A stretch of 7,696 nt of DNA from Acidimicrobiia bacterium (GTDB taxonomy: Bacteria > Actinomycetota > Acidimicrobiia > Spongiisociales > ZC4RG35): the NCBI GenBank assembly GCA_025929005.1, contig JAICND010000058.1, positions 1 to 7,696 on the forward strand. Direction: 5' to 3'. The position numbers and the translations under genes were made by a program. The notes under the pieces were generated by a model. The model did no database searches, was not told the DNA's origin, and worked only from the letters and a program-made list of their open reading frames with translations. Each line of letters opens with the position of its first letter. Position 1 is the stretch's first letter. Positions 5,191-7,696 of the stretch are shown here, one piece after another.

Positions 5191-6177
5191 ATGAGCCAAA
5201 CTCAGACTCCAACCGCGCCAGCGCCCACCCGTCGTCGGCGATATAGCCGCGGGCAGCGGTGGGTGCTGCGACTTCTGATTCTGGCAATCATCGCCACCGC
5301 CGGTTTCCTGGTGCTGGCGTTGCTCACTGACACCCGCATGCGCGATGCGGGCAATCTTTCCTCGCTGGCACCTGGCAACGGGATCTACTTGATAGTCGGC
5401 AGCGACAGCCGTGAGAACCTCCCGCCTGACCTTGGAGACGTCTTCGGAGACTTCTCGGGAGCCAGAGCCGACGTGATCATCCTTGCCCAGGTAGGCGATG
5501 GCCGACGTCAACTCCTATCACTCCCTCGCGACCTCAGGGTGGAGGTCCCCGGAAACGGGGTCAACCGGATCAACGCCGCCTATGCGATCGGAGGGCCGGA
5601 ACTGATGGTGGAGACGGTGGCGCTCGCCACCGGGATCCGTCCAAATCACTATCTAGAGATCGAGTTCGGGGGCTTCGCCGCCATCGTTGACGCCCTTGGT
5701 GGCATCGAACTGCACTTTCCCTACGCCGCCCGGGACGCCAAGTCCGGACTTGGGGTCGAAGCGGGGACTCACAACGTCAACGGCGCTACCGCTCTCGCCT
5801 ATGCGCGGTCGCGGAGCTACGAGGAATTCGTTGACGGAGAATGGGTGGGCCAAGGTGGCGGCGACATCACTCGTACCAGCCGCCAACGCGAGGTCTTGCT
5901 GGCAATCATGCAGAAGGCGTCTTCACCTTCGGGATTGCTCCGGACTCCACTACTACTCAACGCGGTTGGATCACATCTCGCCGTCGACTCCAGCGTGAAC
6001 GTCTTCACCCTCCTGAGGACCGGGCTGCAGATGAGGATGGCGGGGGTGACCGATTCGGTTTCACTCCCGGTGCACGGTGCGGAGGAGGGTGGTGTCTCCT
6101 ACGTGGTCCGCACGGAGCCCGACGCCACCGTCGTACTGGACGCTTTCACCTCGAGGCAGCCGCTGACATCGGAGTGA
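5191..6177 (+). CDS. LytR-CpsA-Psr (LCP) family cell-wall glycopolymer ligase
   Basis: This is 328 residues, ATG 5191 to TGA 6175-6177. A short cytoplasmic tail rich in Pro/Thr and RRRR (14-17) is followed by one membrane helix at about 24-45 and an extracytoplasmic LCP domain. Diagnostic motifs are GSDSR (70-74), ARADVIIL (91-98), SLPRDLRVEVPG (110-121), NRINAAYAIGGP (125-136), ALAYARSRS (201-209) and GDITRTSRQREVL (224-236). These supply the Asp and Arg residues that bind the pyrophosphate-lipid substrate. LCP enzymes transfer glycopolymers from undecaprenyl-type carriers to peptidoglycan, which implies a Gram-positive type wall. The exact polymer is not known. No Shine-Dalgarno is seen before the ATG, where the context is pyrimidine-rich. 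The stop overlaps the start of the YjbR gene by one base. Confidence 0.94.
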   Translation: MSQTQTPTAPAPTRRRRYSRGQRWVLRLLILAIIATAGFLVLALLTDTRMRDAGNLSSLAPGNGIYLIVGSDSRENLPPDLGDVFGDFSGARADVIILAQVGDGRRQLLSLPRDLRVEVPGNGVNRINAAYAIGGPELMVETVALATGIRPNHYLEIEFGGFAAIVDALGGIELHFPYAARDAKSGLGVEAGTHNVNGATALAYARSRSYEEFVDGEWVGQGGGDITRTSRQREVLLAIMQKASSPSGLLRTPLLLNAVGSHLAVDSSVNVFTLLRTGLQMRMAGVTDSVSLPVHGAEEGGVSYVVRTEPDATVVLDAFTSRQPLTSE

Positions 6178-6539
6178 TGACTCAGGACGAGCTGTTGAAG
6201 TATTGCCTTGCCAAGCCGGGCGCCTGGGAGGATATGCCGTGGGAGGAAGACGTCGTCGTCAAAGTCGGCGACAAGATCTTCGCCTTCCTGGGAGACGGGA
6301 GTGCAGTGGGCGTGAAATGCGGCGCCAACCGGGACGAGGCAGACGAGTGGTTGGTGCGCTACCCCGGTGACGCTTCGGTGCTGGCCTACATTGGCCGCTC
6401 GGGTTGGAACCGCCTGAGTATCCAGGGAGCGATCCCAGACGACGAGATCCATGAGGCTGTGGACGAGTCCTATGCGAGAGTCGTAGCGAAGCTGCCAAAG
6501 AGCCGCCGCCCACCCGCTTCTCCCTCTGCGGAAGCTTGA
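6177..6539 (+). CDS. MmcQ/YjbR family protein
   Basis: This is 120 residues from ATG 6177 to TGA 6537-6539. The start shares one base with the LCP stop (TGATG), so translation is probably coupled. The open frame extends further upstream, but that part lies inside LCP in another frame and is not family-like. Family marks are LAKPGAWEDMPWEEDVVVKV (11-30), GDKIFAFLG (31-39), VGVKC (44-48), the W-N-R-L strand (77-80), IPDDEIHEAVDESYARVVAK (86-105) and a Pro-rich tail. YjbR-type proteins have a CyaY-like alpha/beta fold; they are often labelled DNA-binding, but no biochemical role is established. The link to LCP seems to be positional only. Confidence 0.92.
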   Translation: MTQDELLKYCLAKPGAWEDMPWEEDVVVKVGDKIFAFLGDGSAVGVKCGANRDEADEWLVRYPGDASVLAYIGRSGWNRLSIQGAIPDDEIHEAVDESYARVVAKLPKSRRPPASPSAEA

Positions 6540-6587
6540 TTAGGGGGAAGGGACTCGAAAGGACTCGGCTTCATGAGGGTGCGATTC

Positions 6588-7427
6588 TCATCTATTGATC
6601 CAATCAGCCAGCGGCGTGAATCCGTCTCTGAGAAGAAACTGATGACCTCCGCGGGGGACGATGTTGATTTCCGCATTCGGCAGGAAGCGGCGCCACCTTG
6701 TCAGTTCCGTGTCACCGGAATGGGGGTCGCCAGCGGCCGAGAGGAGAAGTGCGGAAGTAGACGGGGGTAGGTCCCGTAGTTTCTCCAACTCCTCTTCGAT
6801 CGAGAGATCGCCCAACAAGGTCCACATCGTGTCGGCGCGCGCCGCTATGGATTGGCGTCCATAGTCGCTGATCACTTCCGCTGGATATCTCCGGCTGGCT
6901 CGAGCGGCCAGGTGGACCAGCGGCCATACCGTTCGGACAACTCCGATGGCTATTTCACTTCCACGATCATCGGGAGGGCTGTGAGCGATTCGGAGAGCCG
7001 GGGGAGGGACGATCCCCTCCCGCGGAAACGGAGTGCTGATCAGGGCGAGGCCGGCGGTCCGCTGTGGATGTCGCACCGCCCACAGCGCCGCCAGTACTCC
7101 TCCGATCGAGTGACCGACGAGGACTACCGGTGCCCCGTCGCCGAGGGTGTCGATAAGCCCGTCGAGATTGGCGAGATGAAACTCGCGGTCATAACGAAGG
7201 GCTGGTTTGTCGGACTGCCCGAAGCCGGCCAGGTCAGGCGATAAGAGCGTCCGACCCGGTTTGAGGAGGGGAGCTAGGCCGTTCCAGTAACGGCCCGATC
7301 CACCGAGTCCGTGCAACGCAACGACCGCCGGTCCCTCTCCGGCCCGCCACACGTTGAGACGTCCCCATGGGAATTCAAGCCACGCACGTTCGAGTGCCGG
7401 GGAGTCCTGGCCCCGTCTGACAGCCAC
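6588..7427 (-). CDS. Alpha/beta-fold hydrolase
   Basis: This is 279 residues, GTG 7427, TGA 6588. An in-frame TAG lies a few codons upstream, and GTG 7427 is the only standard start in between. The canonical features are the oxyanion-hole strand VVALHGLGGSGRYW (35-48), DLAGFGQSDKP (65-75), the nucleophile elbow GHSIGG with S107, the probable acid D234 in LLLSAAGDPHSGD (227-239) and the catalytic H262 in GGHQFLL (260-266). A lid region lies at about 135-205. The order fits a soluble esterase, epoxide-hydrolase or haloalkane-dehalogenase-like member; with serine as nucleophile, an esterase/lipase-type reaction is favoured, but the substrate is unknown. It follows the ABC permease by 59 bases on the same strand, so the two may share a transcript. 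No clear ribosome binding site is seen. Confidence 0.93.
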   Translation of the reverse strand: MAVRRGQDSPALERAWLEFPWGRLNVWRAGEGPAVVALHGLGGSGRYWNGLAPLLKPGRTLLSPDLAGFGQSDKPALRYDREFHLANLDGLIDTLGDGAPVVLVGHSIGGVLAALWAVRHPQRTAGLALISTPFPREGIVPPPALRIAHSPPDDRGSEIAIGVVRTVWPLVHLAARASRRYPAEVISDYGRQSIAARADTMWTLLGDLSIEEELEKLRDLPPSTSALLLSAAGDPHSGDTELTRWRRFLPNAEINIVPRGGHQFLLRDGFTPLADWINR

Positions 7428-7486
7428 GGACCAACTCTACGGCCTGGCGCGGGTTGCCTTGTGGGGGACAACGATCCCTTTCTCCT

Positions 7487-7696
7487 TCACGAGATGGCCC
7501 GTTTCATGAATCCCCACACCCCGATCCCGGTGAAGATCGTCCCACCCACCACCAATCCGAGAAGACAGATCCAAGGCGCAATGTGAGGTACTTCCGGCAC
7601 CACCGCCGCCCGTACCGCTTCCGAGAGGTAGGTCAAGGGGTTGAAGGCAGTCACCACTTGGAACCACCGCAGCGATCCGAGCGACATCCACGGGTA
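7487..7696 (-). CDS. ABC-2 type transporter permease, C-terminal fragment (cut by window end)
   Basis: The frame enters at the right edge on the minus strand and ends at TGA 7487, giving 69 visible residues. The visible part starts Y-P-W-M-S-L-G-S-L, then RWFQVVTAFNPLTYLSEAVR. This is the conserved region after the fifth helix of ABC-2 permeases (DrrB/NodJ type), where the N-P-L-T-Y motif is typical. A final membrane helix (ICLLGLVVGGTIFTGIGVWG) and the usual short basic tail F-M-K-R-A-I-S follow. Such permeases pair with an ATPase to export drugs, lipids or polysaccharides; the ATPase would be expected just outside the window. An internal ATG at 7687 is not the real start because family sequence continues upstream of it. 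Confidence 0.85.
   Translation of the reverse strand, partial: YPWMSLGSLRWFQVVTAFNPLTYLSEAVRAAVVPEVPHIAPWICLLGLVVGGTIFTGIGVWGFMKRAIS

Noticed and set aside
5146..5511. Minus-strand open frame of 121 codons opposite the LCP gene
   Set aside because: It is antisense to the N-terminal part of a clear LCP gene, with low-complexity composition.
5841..6176. Upstream extension of the YjbR frame
   Set aside because: The stretch is Arg/Gly-rich, out of frame within LCP, and family similarity begins only at ATG 6177.
6551..6591. Tandem GGACTCG (6551, 6561) and ATGAG/CTCAT hairpin (6573-6591) as a terminator between convergent YjbR and hydrolase genes
   Set aside because: The stem is only 5 bp, there is no T-run, and it overlaps the hydrolase stop codon; too weak to call.
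1..7696. Search for CRISPR arrays, tRNA genes, insertion sequences, phage or toxin-antitoxin modules
   Set aside because: No regularly spaced repeats, cloverleaf-like segments, terminal inverted repeats with transposase, or recognisable toxin/antitoxin motifs were seen by eye.

Overview
The window looks like chromosomal sequence from a high-GC Gram-positive bacterium, most likely an actinobacterium and possibly an uncultured member of Acidimicrobiia. The reasons are the roughly 60% GC, the tight mix of short housekeeping and accessory enzymes, two proteins from cofactor-F420-associated families (a PPOX-fold enzyme and a DUF385/Ddn-type nitroreductase), and a LytR-CpsA-Psr cell-wall ligase. 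No tRNA, rRNA, CRISPR array, insertion sequence or phage gene was seen. The taxonomic placement is inference from gene content.

Layout, left to right. Bases 2-157 hold the 3' end of a probable SAM-dependent methyltransferase (+). Bases 320-805 hold a multi-spanning membrane protein of unknown function (+). A three-gene minus-strand operon runs from 2106 down to 815: a YdeI/OmdA-type protein with DUF1905, a PPOX-class F420-dependent enzyme (4-nt ATGA overlap) and a glyoxalase/VOC protein. A divergent intergenic region (2107-2215) separates this operon from a SnoaL-like (NTF2-fold) gene (+, 2216-2644). That gene ends convergently against a pirin gene (-, 3675-2641), and the two stop codons overlap within one CTAG. 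Upstream of pirin, on the same strand, lies a DUF421/YetF membrane protein (3720 to about 4244).

A second divergent region (4245-4347) leads into a plus-strand group: a DUF385 F420-dependent nitroreductase (4348-4836), an unrecognised 61-residue acidic helical protein (4883-5068), an LCP-family cell-wall phosphotransferase (5191-6177) and a MmcQ/YjbR protein (6177-6539) overlapping it by one base. On the minus strand the window ends with an alpha/beta hydrolase (7427-6588) preceded by the C-terminal end of an ABC-2 type transporter permease (7696-7487, cut by the window edge).

Most genes are standard members of known families, and I see no defence system, biosynthetic cluster or mobile island. 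The points that deserve a second look are small-scale. (i) The DUF421 gene has no ATG/GTG/TTG at its family-consistent N-terminus, but has an ATC codon placed exactly behind an AGGAGG ribosome binding site. (ii) The ribosome binding site of the 61-residue ORF is locked in a perfect 6-bp hairpin with a GTGA tetraloop. (iii) A 10-bp direct repeat occurs twice, 60 bp apart, in the 2107-2215 divergent region. (iv) The membrane protein at 320 also appears to be missing its conventional start.
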